The notes beneath the pieces are model-generated. The model ran no database searches and had not been told where the DNA came from. It was given only the letters and a program-made list of their open reading frames with translations. A stretch of DNA of 64,000 nucleotides from an uncultured Eubacterium sp. (GTDB lineage: Bacteria > Bacillota > Clostridia > Lachnospirales > Lachnospiraceae). Within the stretch, counting starts at the first letter, position 1; each line of letters begins with the position of its first letter. The stretch covers positions 8,716 to 72,715 of the forward strand of contig CAJUAU010000012.1 of assembly GCA_910584645.1 (NCBI GenBank). Reading direction: 5' to 3'. The translations under genes were made by a program, and so were the position numbers. Of the stretch, positions 16,673-25,284 are shown piece by piece.

Positions 16673-17797
16673 ATGACAAAGATTGATATTGTATCCGGCT
16701 TTCTCGGAGCCGGAAAAACGACTTTGATCAAGAAACTGATCAAGGAAGCATTTGAGGGAGAGAAGCTGGTGCTGATCGAAAATGAATTTGGTGAGATCGG
16801 CATCGACGGCGGTTTTTTGAAAGATTCAGGCATTAATATCACGGAGATGAACTCTGGCTGTATCTGTTGTTCGCTTGTAGGGGATTTTGGGACTGCCCTG
16901 GGTGAAGTGCTGGAGAAATATTCTCCTGACCGCATCATCATCGAGCCCTCTGGCGTGGGGAAACTTTCAGACGTGATCAAGGCAGTTCTCGGAGTGAAGG
17001 AAAAGCTGCCGGAAGAGACCGTGAAGCTCAACAGTTCTGTGACGGTGGCAGATGCCGCCAAATGTAAAATGTATATGAAAAATTTTGGCGAGTTTTATAA
17101 TAACCAGATCGAACATGCCGGCACCATCGTACTCAGCCGTACCGGAGCGATGAAGGAAGACAAACTCCAGACATGCCTGGAGTTGATCCGGGAGCATAAT
17201 GAGGAGGCGCCGGTCATTACAACGCCCTGGGAAGAGATTGACGGAAAACAGATCCTGGCTGCCATGGAAAAGGAGAACAGTCTGGAAAAGGAACTTCTGC
17301 AGGAGGCAGAGGTTTGTCCGGAGTGCGGCCATGTTCACCACCATGATCACGACGGAGAATGCTGTCACGATCACGAAGAGCATGGGCATCATCACCACGA
17401 CGGAGAATGCTGTCATGACCACCATCATGAAGAGCATGAGCATCACCACCACGGGGAGGAGTGCAGCTGTGGGTGTGGGCACGGCCATGATCATGACCAC
17501 CATCACCATCATGCCGATGATGTATTTACCAGTATCGGTATGGAAACCGCCCACAAATATTCGGAGGCGGAACTGAAAGATATATTAGAAAAGATTGCGG
17601 ATGAAGAGGTGAAGCTGGGAACAATCCTCCGGGCAAAGGGAATCGTCCCGGCGGAGGAAGGCGAGTGGTTCCACTTTGATCTGGTGCCCGGGGAATATGA
17701 GATCCGCCGGGGAAGCGCAGATTATACAGGAAGGATCTGTGTGATCGGTTCCGGTCTGGAGGAAGCCGGTCTGAGAGCACTGTTTACCGGAAAGTAA
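16673..17797 (+). CDS. CobW/COG0523 GTPase with His/Cys-rich metal-binding insert
   Basis: A 374-residue cytoplasmic GTPase. Walker A is GFLGAGKTT near residues 9-17; the family metal motif CICC is in MNSGCICCSLVGDFG; Walker-B-like IIIEPSGVGK follows. Residues about 215-285 are an exceptional His/Asp/Glu/Cys stretch containing duplicated HHHDGECCHDH-like units and a CSCGCGHGHDH piece. A CobW_C-like domain (KLGTILRAKGIVPA, FDLVPGEYEIRRG) ends the protein. COG0523 proteins are metallochaperones, often for zinc or cobalt, that use GTP to deliver metal. The insert suggests metal storage or sensing. Paired with a second, unusual CobW protein 34 bp downstream. No Zur site was recognised upstream. 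Confidence 0.92.
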   Translation: MTKIDIVSGFLGAGKTTLIKKLIKEAFEGEKLVLIENEFGEIGIDGGFLKDSGINITEMNSGCICCSLVGDFGTALGEVLEKYSPDRIIIEPSGVGKLSDVIKAVLGVKEKLPEETVKLNSSVTVADAAKCKMYMKNFGEFYNNQIEHAGTIVLSRTGAMKEDKLQTCLELIREHNEEAPVITTPWEEIDGKQILAAMEKENSLEKELLQEAEVCPECGHVHHHDHDGECCHDHEEHGHHHHDGECCHDHHHEEHEHHHHGEECSCGCGHGHDHDHHHHHADDVFTSIGMETAHKYSEAELKDILEKIADEEVKLGTILRAKGIVPAEEGEWFHFDLVPGEYEIRRGSADYTGRICVIGSGLEEAGLRALFTGK

Positions 17798-17831
17798 GGC
17801 GGATCAAAAATTCAGAAAGGCGGAAGGGTTC

Positions 17832-18785
17832 ATGTTTGGTAATAAAGAGATACCGGTATATCTGTTTACTGGTTTTTTGGAGAGTGGAAAGACCACCTGT
17901 ATTCAGGAAGTGATCGAGGAGGGAAATTTCTCTGATGGATCCAAAACTCTGCTGATCCTCTGTGAGGAGGGAGAGCATGAGATTGAGGATGAACTGCTTA
18001 TGCAGAACCGCATTTCCTGTGTGGTCATCGAGGAGGAAGAGGAGTTTACAGAGGAAGTCTGCAGGAAACTCCAGGAAAAATACAAGCCAAACCGGGTGGT
18101 CATCGAATACAATGGAATGTGGGATATAGAGCAGCTTTTTGGAGAGGTTCTGCCAGAAAACTGGATCGTGGTGCAGACCTTTACGACGGTGAATGCCCTT
18201 ACTTATGAGGTTTACAGCAGCAATATGAAACCGCTTTTGATGGCGCATTTCCAGATGGCGGACCTGGTGATCTTCAACCGCTGTACCGATGCCATGAACA
18301 AACCCACAGCCAGGCGGAGTGTAAAGGCGATCAACCGGAGGGCGCAGGTTCTGTTTGAAGCAGAGGACGGAACGGTGGAGAGCAATATTGCAGAGGAACT
18401 TCCCTATGATATCAACCAGGATTTTATTGCGCTGGAGGATGATGATTTTGGTCTTTGGTATCTGGATATCAGCGAACATCCGGAAAAATATGCAGGAAAG
18501 ACCATTCAGTTCAAAGGACAGGTCTATCGGAACCGCTCGTTCCCCAAGGATGCTTTTGTTCCTTCTAGACAGGCAATGACCTGCTGTGAGGATGACATTG
18601 CAAAAATTGGTTTTATGTGCCATTTTTCTGAGGCTTCCGAACTTGCTGCCAATTCATGGGTGACGGTAACAGTAAAGGTAAAGACCCAGAGGAGCCGTAA
18701 GCACGATATGGATTTTCCGGTTCTGTACGCAGAAAAGGTAGAGCCAGCAGAAGCGCCGGAAGAGGAATTGGTTTACTTTGGTTAG
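17832..18785 (+). CDS. CobW-like GTPase fused to a DUF1980/TIGR03943-like domain
   Basis: A 317-residue protein. The N-terminal half has the CobW P-loop TGFLESGKTT and a typical NTPase layout (VVIEYNGMWDIEQLF in place of the usual IEPSG). The family's CxCC metal motif is missing; that region is acidic (CVVIEEEEEFTEEVC). Residues about 210-300 match the pattern of the C-terminal DUF1980/TIGR03943 domain: PEKYAGKTIQFKGQVYRNRS, then FPKDAFVPSRQAMTCCEDDI and WVTVTVKV. In Bacillus-type genomes that domain belongs to YcgR-like partners of a permease linked with metal homeostasis. The fusion joins two metal-linked modules in one chain. Likely cotranscribed with the upstream CobW gene. Function is inferred only. 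Confidence 0.8.
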   Translation: MFGNKEIPVYLFTGFLESGKTTCIQEVIEEGNFSDGSKTLLILCEEGEHEIEDELLMQNRISCVVIEEEEEFTEEVCRKLQEKYKPNRVVIEYNGMWDIEQLFGEVLPENWIVVQTFTTVNALTYEVYSSNMKPLLMAHFQMADLVIFNRCTDAMNKPTARRSVKAINRRAQVLFEAEDGTVESNIAEELPYDINQDFIALEDDDFGLWYLDISEHPEKYAGKTIQFKGQVYRNRSFPKDAFVPSRQAMTCCEDDIAKIGFMCHFSEASELAANSWVTVTVKVKTQRSRKHDMDFPVLYAEKVEPAEAPEEELVYFG

Positions 18786-18904
18786 CCCGGCGGCGCAAAT
18801 TTAACCCGCCGTGGAGCTGCTTTTATGTGAATAGGAAAGTTCTTCATTCGTGGAGAAGGTGCGCGTTTTTGGCAATGCCCCATAAGGATGTTTTTTAAGC
18901 AGGG

Positions 18905-18946
18905 TACGGTGTGACTTGGTAAAATGGGTTACACCGTATTTTTTTT
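18905..18946 (+). terminator. Strong rho-independent terminator
   Basis: TACGGTGT pairs with ACACCGTA (stem extended by GAC/GTT), followed by eight T. It lies 120 bp past the CobW fusion gene. The 120-bp stretch between holds a G/C-rich weak hairpin but no recognised RNA. Confidence 0.85.
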
Positions 18947-19037
18947 ACCATTATGCCATGATCGTCTATGGGTTCGGGTGGAATTACATATACTTCTAGC
19001 CCTGGTATTTTATAGTATATTTTTGTGTAACCTATAA

Positions 19038-19319
19038 ATAGAAGAACTGGAACAGCAGATTGCGGAACTGCCGGTGGGTTATATTTCTAAAAAGAAAATT
19101 CATGGAAAAGATCGTTTTTACCATCAGTGGACGGAAGATGGCAGGGTCAGGAGTAAATACCTGCGGGAGGGAGAAAAAGAGCCATTAGAGGAACAGATTC
19201 TAAAGCGGAGAAAGCTGCAGGCACAGTTAAAAGAACTGAAGGCAAAAATGCCAAAAGCCAGAAAGAATACCAAAGGAATTCACCTAGAGCAGGTTTCCTT
19301 TGAATGTAACGTAACTTGA
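19038..19319 (+). pseudogene. Fragment of a transposase-associated-type small protein
   Basis: The frame is open without an ATG from 19038 (EELEQQIAELPVGYISKKKI) to a stop at 19317-19319. The sequence, with KKKIHGKDRFYHQWTEDGRV followed by SKYLREGEKEP and a Lys/Leu helix, resembles the C-terminal part of small DUF6788-like proteins. It has no start codon or ribosome site at its natural beginning, and it runs straight into another truncated frame. Assignment is weak; decay is clear. Confidence 0.5.
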
Positions 19320-19689
19320 GGAAGTGCGTGGCCGGATGATGGAGGACATTGTGCTGTTAGAAACCATGAAAGCAGCCGGACAGAACTGCCGTGTGTTTAA
19401 GCTGCAGTTTGCAGCAGGCGAGTTTGACATGGTGGTATATGACACAGAGGAAAACTGCTGTGATATCTGTGAAATCAAGCATAGTGAGAAAGCCCTCCCC
19501 AATCAGTACCGCCATCTGATCGATAAAGAAAAGTGCCAGCAGACAGAGAGAAGATTCGGAAATATCCGGGGACGCTATGTTTTGTACCGTGGCAGAGATG
19601 CAGAGACCGGAGCCGGAGTTACGTATCAAAATGTAGAGAACTATTTAAAATCGCTTTCGGAAGGTATTTCTGTAACAAATGAGAAATAA
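19315..19689 (+). pseudogene. C-terminal fragment of an AAA ATPase (DUF4143/DUF234-like)
   Basis: About 124 codons starting LEEVRGRMMEDIVLLETMKA and continuing FKLQFAAGEFDMVVYDTEEN, CEIKHSEKALPNQYRHLIDK and FGNIRGRYVLYRGRD. This is the nuclease-like C-terminal region of Archaeal-type AAA ATPases common in gut Firmicutes. The ATPase and winged-helix parts are absent, and the 5' edge abuts the preceding fragment. It is therefore a truncated remnant, perhaps left by a deletion that joined two genes. Confidence 0.65.
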
Positions 19690-19925
19690 ATGAAAAGGGG
19701 ATTCTTACCATAAATGAAGGTTTTGTACTTTTTTTACGATATATAATATAGCGGTATGCAGATCAGGCTTTTCGGGTCAGGAGGTGAAACAGCAGGAGGA
19801 AAATGAAATGTGACCGTGCAGCTGCTGTAAAAGTTTAAACAATATAAAATAATGAAAAAGCTCGGCCCGGTTTATGGAGAGCTTGGCAATTCTGAATGCC
19901 AGAGGAATTGCAGAAAGGAGATCAT

Positions 19926-20336
19926 ATGGGTTTAGTAAATGCAGCAGGCAGTAGTGAAAGAAGTATTATGGATATATTGTCGGCCGACAGGGGAGACAAA
20001 GAGAAGGAATCATTGAAAGACACTTTTTCACAACTGCTGCAGGATAAAAAAGCAGACTATATCCAAAGAATCAAGAGTGGTGATACGGAAAAGAGTTACC
20101 AGATTGGAGCGGGTTCTTATACAGAGACAGAATGGAAGAAGCTATTAAAAGGTTACGACGATGCTGAAGAACAACTGCGTCAGGCGGCAGAGGAGGCGCA
20201 GGAGGAAGTTCAGGAAACGAGCGGGGTTGTGGCTTCTGTCGAAGAGGATGAAGCCAGAAGACATTCTGAGGCTGAATTATCAGCAATATGGGATAAGGAA
20301 CGCGCCGAACTTTTGAAAAACATACTGTGTCACTGA
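19926..20336 (+). CDS. Hypothetical protein, 136 aa
   Basis: A soluble, charged, mostly helical protein with no signal peptide. The segment YIQRIKSGDTEKSYQIGAGS, then YTETEWKKLLKGYD, is a pattern I have seen in uncharacterised Lachnospiraceae proteins. The C-terminal half is a Glu-rich coiled-coil-like stretch (EEQLRQAAEEAQEEVQE). Start at 19926 has AAAGGAG 6 bases upstream; the in-frame ATG at 19896 does not. A terminator pair follows. Function unknown. Confidence 0.65.
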   Translation: MGLVNAAGSSERSIMDILSADRGDKEKESLKDTFSQLLQDKKADYIQRIKSGDTEKSYQIGAGSYTETEWKKLLKGYDDAEEQLRQAAEEAQEEVQETSGVVASVEEDEARRHSEAELSAIWDKERAELLKNILCH

Positions 20337-20388
20337 CATAGCCCGGCGCTGAGTTCAGATCAGCGCCATCAAGCCAATATACATAATG

Positions 20389-20432
20389 AGCACCAGTGTT
20401 TTATAAGGATCTGGGACACTGGTGCTTTGTTG
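20389..20432 (+). terminator. Terminator after the 136-aa gene
   Basis: AGCACCAGTGT and ACACTGGTGCT form an 11-bp stem followed by TTGTTGT. A second hairpin (GGCGCTGA with TCAGCGCC, 20345-20367) lies just upstream. The larger hairpin resembles one at 35872-35917. Confidence 0.75.
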
Positions 20433-20552
20433 TATTTACTTTTATAAAGAAGAGGGGGGAGATCGGAGAAAGCACCATCCTTAATTCAAAAAACTATAGA
20501 TTTTTCTGCTGTTTTGTATTACAATATAAAAAAAGGAAGGCAGGGGATACCT

Positions 20553-20843
20553 ATGAAATGCAGAAGAATTGAGATGGAAGCCGACGTGGTAAAATACGAA
20601 CCGGGCAAAGGGCTTGAAGACGGTTTTGAGCTGTGGGCAGATGTGGTCACGAAAGTCTGGATCGTCACAGATACCCTGGTTAAGGTAAAGAATGAGGACG
20701 GTTTTTTCGTATGTCCATATATTACGCACCGGAGGGGACGCACCTTTATTCATGAGAAGGATTACATAATTATAGATGCGGATGGAACCAAACATGTATG
20801 TGGTGAAGATAAGGTGTTTGAGCGGTATGAAAAGATCGAATAA
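20553..20843 (+). CDS. Hypothetical small beta-rich protein, 96 aa
   Basis: A 96-residue cytoplasmic protein rich in Val, Ile and aromatic residues. The C-terminal part (HEKDYIIIDADGTKHVCGED followed by KVFERYEKI) recalls PGDYG-type domains, where a G/K-D-Y-I strand is followed by a terminal F-x-x-x-Y helix; this is only a resemblance. Start at 20553 follows CAGGGG; the frame from 20514 would add 13 residues without a site. It stands alone between the terminator and the ankyrin gene. Function unknown. Confidence 0.6.
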   Translation: MKCRRIEMEADVVKYEPGKGLEDGFELWADVVTKVWIVTDTLVKVKNEDGFFVCPYITHRRGRTFIHEKDYIIIDADGTKHVCGEDKVFERYEKIE

Positions 20844-20961
20844 AAAAGTGCTGCGTATGTTATGCTGGAAGAGCAGGCAAAGATATCTACAGCCATGGCT
20901 TGGTTACAAAAGGTTCCATTATATCTATATTGGGAATTAAAGAAATAGTGAAAGGATTATA

Positions 20962-21333
20962 ATGCAAATGGATCAATGTGGGCGCGATAAGATTTTTTAT
21001 GCTATATGCGACAAAAAGGATAATGCATTAGAGCTGTTGGATAATATTGAAAATGTTGATTTCCAAGATAAAGCGGGCTATTCTTATCTTCACATAGCCG
21101 TTCAATCAAATTTTCTTGAAGCAGTTAAACAATTGTTAAAGCTAAATTGCAGCATTGATATAAAGGACAAGTACGGTAGAACGCCGCTTATGATTGCCCT
21201 TTCTTCATGGGATGGGGAAGATGATGATGTGATACAGGTATTACTGGCGGCAGGGGCTAATGTCAATGAAACGGCTGATTCAGGTGTATCTTGTATGGAA
21301 CTGGCTAAAATGAAAGGATATTCGTTGTACTAG
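20962..21333 (+). CDS. Short ankyrin-repeat protein
   Basis: A 123-residue soluble protein made of about three ankyrin repeats: NVDFQDKAGYSYLHIAVQSN, then FLEAVKQLLKLNCSIDIKDK, then YGRTPLMIALSSWDGEDDDV with VIQVLLAAGANVNETAD. Ankyrin repeats bind other proteins. Small bacterial versions occur as immunity or partner proteins next to toxins, but no toxin gene is seen beside it. GAAAGGATT precedes the start. It ends with MKGYSLY, possibly slightly shortened, since the last repeat is incomplete. Confidence 0.75.
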   Translation: MQMDQCGRDKIFYAICDKKDNALELLDNIENVDFQDKAGYSYLHIAVQSNFLEAVKQLLKLNCSIDIKDKYGRTPLMIALSSWDGEDDDVIQVLLAAGANVNETADSGVSCMELAKMKGYSLY

Positions 21334-21600
21334 TACTCTGATGTATTCCCCCCCAATTTCAAGCTCCCAAATCATCTGCACCTCTGATTCTGTATGTACT
21401 TCTAACCATTTTGCTACTCCATCAGTAGTATTACTTCTAATGATTCCCGTAGAAATTTTCAATTCTGTTCCCGACATCGAAATTTCGATTTTTCTCTTGG
21501 AATGTTTTCATAATAGAAACTATCAGTATTTTTAAGGTTTATTTAAAGTTGGTGCATTATTCTATATGAAACAGTTATCATATCAAGGGAGGACGAATGG

Positions 21601-24552
21601 ATGAAAGGAAAGAAACACATATTTTCTCTGTTTATGGTGGCGGCTTTGCTGTTGACCACCGTATTTCAGATGCCAGACTGTGTAGCGGCGAAAGGAAATG
21701 CGAAAAAGAAAAAGTATTATACCATATCCAAAAAGGCAGGAACTTACGCCTCCGCTATTAAGGTAAAAGTAAAGGCAGGACAAGGATATAAGGTATTTTA
21801 TAAAACATCAGGAACGTATAAGAAAAGTAAAGTCATTAAAAGTGGGAAAAGTAAGACTTTCAAAATTAAAAAAACGACAGTTCTGTCACTTTGTGCCGTA
21901 AAAAAATCAGTAAAGGCCACAAACCAGAAATTAAATAAGCAGTTCAGACAGAAGAAAAAGGCGTATTATGCAGACTATAAATACACCATTGCCAGAAATG
22001 CTGATACGCCAGTGCTGGAGGAGACAGACCGTTCTGAGGCTGTGGCGGGGGTGTCGGCAGCACCGGATTCCACAGAACCTGCAGCCAAACCTGTAGAAAC
22101 AATAACTGTGCCAGTGCAGACGCCGCCAGCAGGCAGTGTTCCCAGTGTTTCAGAGAAACCAGAGGAGACGCCGCCGGCAGGAGTGGTGACGCCGGCAGGA
22201 AGCACACCTCCGGGAAATCCCCCTTCTGCCGGAACGGCTACGGCTGATCCGGAAGGGAAAAGTGCAGTACAGCAGAAATTGAATGATGCGGAGAGCCTGC
22301 TTGCGGTGAATATAGATACGCCAGTTATCAAAACGCCTTCTTTGATAGGAGATGATACGCCTGTTATCACCTTGACAGCAGACGGTATGGAGGCTGAAAA
22401 CTTAGGTGAGGACGCGGCTGATTATTCCCAGGAGGGAAATTTGAAAACCCTTACGATCCATAAGGCGGGAACTTACGTGCTGACGGGAGGAACGCTTTCG
22501 GAACCCGTGACGGATACGGAGATCATGGTGGACGGAAATATCTCCGAAGAGGTAAATCTGATCTGGGATCATCTTGTCATTGATAATCGTGCATTGGGAA
22601 CAAAGGCAGGAGAAGATGTTCCCGTATTTTACATCGGTAAATCCACTTCGGAGGTACATGTGACATTGAAGGGAAGTTCTCTTTTGACGGGGAACGGTGC
22701 ATACACAGAAAGCCCGGCGGCAGCGGTTGTTTGTGCAGACGATGCGGGAACCACGCTGACTTTTTCCGCATATGAAGGAGATTCTGGGGCAAGCCTGACC
22801 GTTGTGGATGGAATGGATGCAGATACGGATTTTGGAGAGAATGATCCTACGGATGGAATTTACTGTAAAGGTATGCTTGTCATGAACAGTGGAACCTATT
22901 CTGTCACCGTGAATGGAGACTGCCTAAAAGGAACTGGTAAGAAGGGAGAGGGAGGAATCTGGATCAATGATGGCAGGTATACTCTGCATTCTGGCAACAG
23001 TAATGCGCTGAAATCCAAAAACGGAAATATTGTGGTTCAGGCGGGAACGATCCAGAGTACCTATACTGCCGGGGACAGCATCAATGCAAAAAATTACAGC
23101 GTCATCATTACAGGAGGAAGGATAGAGATCGACCAGTGTTATGGTGATGGGATCCAGGGGGAAGATGTAAATATTTCCGGAGAGGATACGGTTATCAATA
23201 TTAAGACTTATTTTGAAAATGCGGGTGTCAATTATTACAATTCTGCATTGGGAAGTGGAAATTATAATACCATGACCAGTACCAATAGTTCTAAGACGGA
23301 AGTGGTCAATGTGGACACCGGAAGCCATAAGGGGATCAAGGGTGGTACGAAGGCATGTTCTTATCGTTATGAATCCGTGGAGGAGGGCAGCGATCATGAA
23401 GCAGGGACAGTCTATACAAAGGAGGCCTCCGGCGGAATTGTGATATCCGGGGGGACGATAACAATTGACACCACCAATGCGGGAATTAAATACAATGGTA
23501 GCGGCGGTGGAATGTTTCCCGGCGGCAGACCGGGAAGCGGAACTTCTTCCGGCGGCAATCTGTCTGCGGCAAATTCCGACGGACAGTATATCATTGGCTC
23601 ACCGGATGATGGGATCCACAGCAATAATACATGTGTGATCGCAGGTGGGACATTGAAAATCTCCTCTTCTGATGATGGAATTACTGCACCAGTAGAAGTC
23701 ATTCTCATGAATGGCTGCGACGTTGTGATTGACAAGTGCTATGAGGGGATTGAAGGCGGAGAGATCCTGATTGGTTCTTCCGGGGGAGCAGCCGGCGAGC
23801 CGGCCATCCGGATCTACTCCGATGATGACGGCGTCAATGCCGCCTCCAAGACAAATATAAACTATGTGTATAAAGATGAAACCGAGGAAAAATACACGAA
23901 AACACAGGCAGCATCCAGGGATAATACATTACAGGTATTAAGCGGTTATCTGAATATCATGATTGCAGATGATGAAACCCACAATTTCTCGCTGTCTAAT
24001 GCGGATGGAACAAAGACAACCGGCAGCTATACATCGGATGGAGATGGAATTGACTGCAATGGAACTTTTTATGCATATGGAGGTACCATTGTGGTGTACG
24101 GACCGGATTCTGATGGGAATTCAGCCATTGATACAGATGACGGGTATTATATTGGAAATGGTGTGACATTGCTGGCAGTTGGGAAAAGCGGCATGGCGGA
24201 ATCACCCTCCAGTAAAGAACAGCCGGTGATAGTATATGGCGGTTCCAGAGGCGGTTTCGGAGGAATGCGGCCCGGACAGGGCGGTAATCCGGGAGGAAGT
24301 TCAACAATCAGTGCAGGTACAGCATTTGCCATTATGAAGGATCAGGATATGCTCCTTGCTATTAAGCCGGCAAAGAATTATAATTATGTTCTGTATACGT
24401 CACCGGAGCTGGAAGCGGGTTCCTCCTACACGATTTATCGTGACGGCAGCGTCGGCGGTTCGCTGGTTCAGGCGGACAGCAGCGCGTATGACTACCGTTA
24501 TACGGAATATGATGTTTCCGGGGCAGCGGTATTAAGTACGGTGACGGCATAA
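21601..24552 (+). CDS. Secreted polysaccharide-binding beta-helix protein (Cthe_2159-like)
   Basis: A 983-residue exported protein. Signal peptide about 1-30 (FSLFMVAALLLTTVFQ). Residues about 35-118 are a Lys-rich chitobiase-C-like beta-sandwich (YYTISKKAGTYASAIKVKVK). A Pro/Thr-rich linker spans about 135-225. The rest is a long right-handed beta-helix of repeated coils such as GDCLKGTGKKGEGGIWINDG, GGRIEIDQCYGDGIQGEDVN, DDGIHSNNTCVIAGGTLKIS and DDGITAPVEVILMNG, as in the carbohydrate-binding domain of Cthe_2159, which binds acidic polysaccharides and calcium. Gly-rich inserts (GGMFPGGRPGSGTSSGG) interrupt it. Likely a surface pectin- or glycan-binding protein. An OmpR-type two-component pair follows 54 bp downstream. 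Confidence 0.85.
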   Translation: MKGKKHIFSLFMVAALLLTTVFQMPDCVAAKGNAKKKKYYTISKKAGTYASAIKVKVKAGQGYKVFYKTSGTYKKSKVIKSGKSKTFKIKKTTVLSLCAVKKSVKATNQKLNKQFRQKKKAYYADYKYTIARNADTPVLEETDRSEAVAGVSAAPDSTEPAAKPVETITVPVQTPPAGSVPSVSEKPEETPPAGVVTPAGSTPPGNPPSAGTATADPEGKSAVQQKLNDAESLLAVNIDTPVIKTPSLIGDDTPVITLTADGMEAENLGEDAADYSQEGNLKTLTIHKAGTYVLTGGTLSEPVTDTEIMVDGNISEEVNLIWDHLVIDNRALGTKAGEDVPVFYIGKSTSEVHVTLKGSSLLTGNGAYTESPAAAVVCADDAGTTLTFSAYEGDSGASLTVVDGMDADTDFGENDPTDGIYCKGMLVMNSGTYSVTVNGDCLKGTGKKGEGGIWINDGRYTLHSGNSNALKSKNGNIVVQAGTIQSTYTAGDSINAKNYSVIITGGRIEIDQCYGDGIQGEDVNISGEDTVINIKTYFENAGVNYYNSALGSGNYNTMTSTNSSKTEVVNVDTGSHKGIKGGTKACSYRYESVEEGSDHEAGTVYTKEASGGIVISGGTITIDTTNAGIKYNGSGGGMFPGGRPGSGTSSGGNLSAANSDGQYIIGSPDDGIHSNNTCVIAGGTLKISSSDDGITAPVEVILMNGCDVVIDKCYEGIEGGEILIGSSGGAAGEPAIRIYSDDDGVNAASKTNINYVYKDETEEKYTKTQAASRDNTLQVLSGYLNIMIADDETHNFSLSNADGTKTTGSYTSDGDGIDCNGTFYAYGGTIVVYGPDSDGNSAIDTDDGYYIGNGVTLLAVGKSGMAESPSSKEQPVIVYGGSRGGFGGMRPGQGGNPGGSSTISAGTAFAIMKDQDMLLAIKPAKNYNYVLYTSPELEAGSSYTIYRDGSVGGSLVQADSSAYDYRYTEYDVSGAAVLSTVTA

Positions 24553-24606
24553 AAATCAGGAACTGTCAAGTTAGTCATTGGCCTTCCTAAGTAAAGGAGC
24601 ATATTT

Positions 24607-25284
24607 ATGCGGTTATTACTGGCAGAAGATGAGAAGGAGCTCTCCAAAGCACTTGTGGCAATTTTTAAGCATAATAATTATTCTGTCGATGCAGTTTACG
24701 ATGGAGAAGAGGCGTTAGCGTATTTGGAAGGGGGAAATTATGACGGTGTGATCCTGGATATCATGATGCCGAAGATGGATGGAATTACTGTGTTGAAAAA
24801 GATAAGGCAGCAGGGAAACCCGGTACCGGTACTCATGCTCACGGCAAAATCGGAGATTGATGACCGGGTGCTGGGACTGGACAGCGGAGCAGATGATTAT
24901 CTCAGTAAACCTTTTGATACAAAAGAACTGCTGGCGAGGATCCGTTCCATTACCCGGAGGAAGACGGAGTCCACCAGCGCTCTTCTGCAGATCGGGAATA
25001 TTTCTCTGAATTGTACAAATTTTGAGCTGAGTACTCCGAAGGGAAGTATCCGGCTTTCCAATAAGGAATTTCAAATGCTGGAGATGATGATCGCAAACCG
25101 GGGACAGCTTATTTCGACGGAGCGGTTTATGGAAAAAATCTGGGGGTACGACAGCGATACCGAAATCAATGTTGTGTGGGTGTATATGTCTTACCTCAGA
25201 AAAAAACTGGCTTCCCTGGGGGCGGATCTTCAGATTAAGGCAACCCGTAATCAGGGATATTCTCTGGAGGGTGGAAATGATTAA
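24607..25284 (+). CDS. OmpR/PhoB-family response regulator
   Basis: A 225-residue regulator. The receiver domain (1-120) has the acidic pair ED at 7-8, phospho-acceptor D51 in YDGVILDIMMPKMDG, and the Lys in DDYLSKPFDTKELLARIRSI. The C-terminal winged helix (about 128-222) has the OmpR pattern NKEFQMLEMMIANRGQLIST, GYDSDTEINVVWVYMSYLRK and IKATRNQGYSL. Its stop overlaps the kinase start by 8 bp. Position right after the beta-helix surface protein suggests it may control that gene or the envelope, but no binding site was identified. Confidence 0.93.
   Translation: MRLLLAEDEKELSKALVAIFKHNNYSVDAVYDGEEALAYLEGGNYDGVILDIMMPKMDGITVLKKIRQQGNPVPVLMLTAKSEIDDRVLGLDSGADDYLSKPFDTKELLARIRSITRRKTESTSALLQIGNISLNCTNFELSTPKGSIRLSNKEFQMLEMMIANRGQLISTERFMEKIWGYDSDTEINVVWVYMSYLRKKLASLGADLQIKATRNQGYSLEGGND

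Noticed and set aside
18786..18904. Small structured RNA before the terminator at 18905
   Set aside because: There is a weak G/C-rich hairpin, but no match to SRP, 6S, tmRNA or RNase P features that I can recognise.
21280..21477. 65-codon minus-strand frame overlapping the end of the ankyrin gene
   Set aside because: It has a protein-like feel (GTELKISTGIIRSNTTDGVA) but no ribosome site, overlaps the intact gene by 54 bp and contains a 7-base G run. Too weak to call; might be a remnant.
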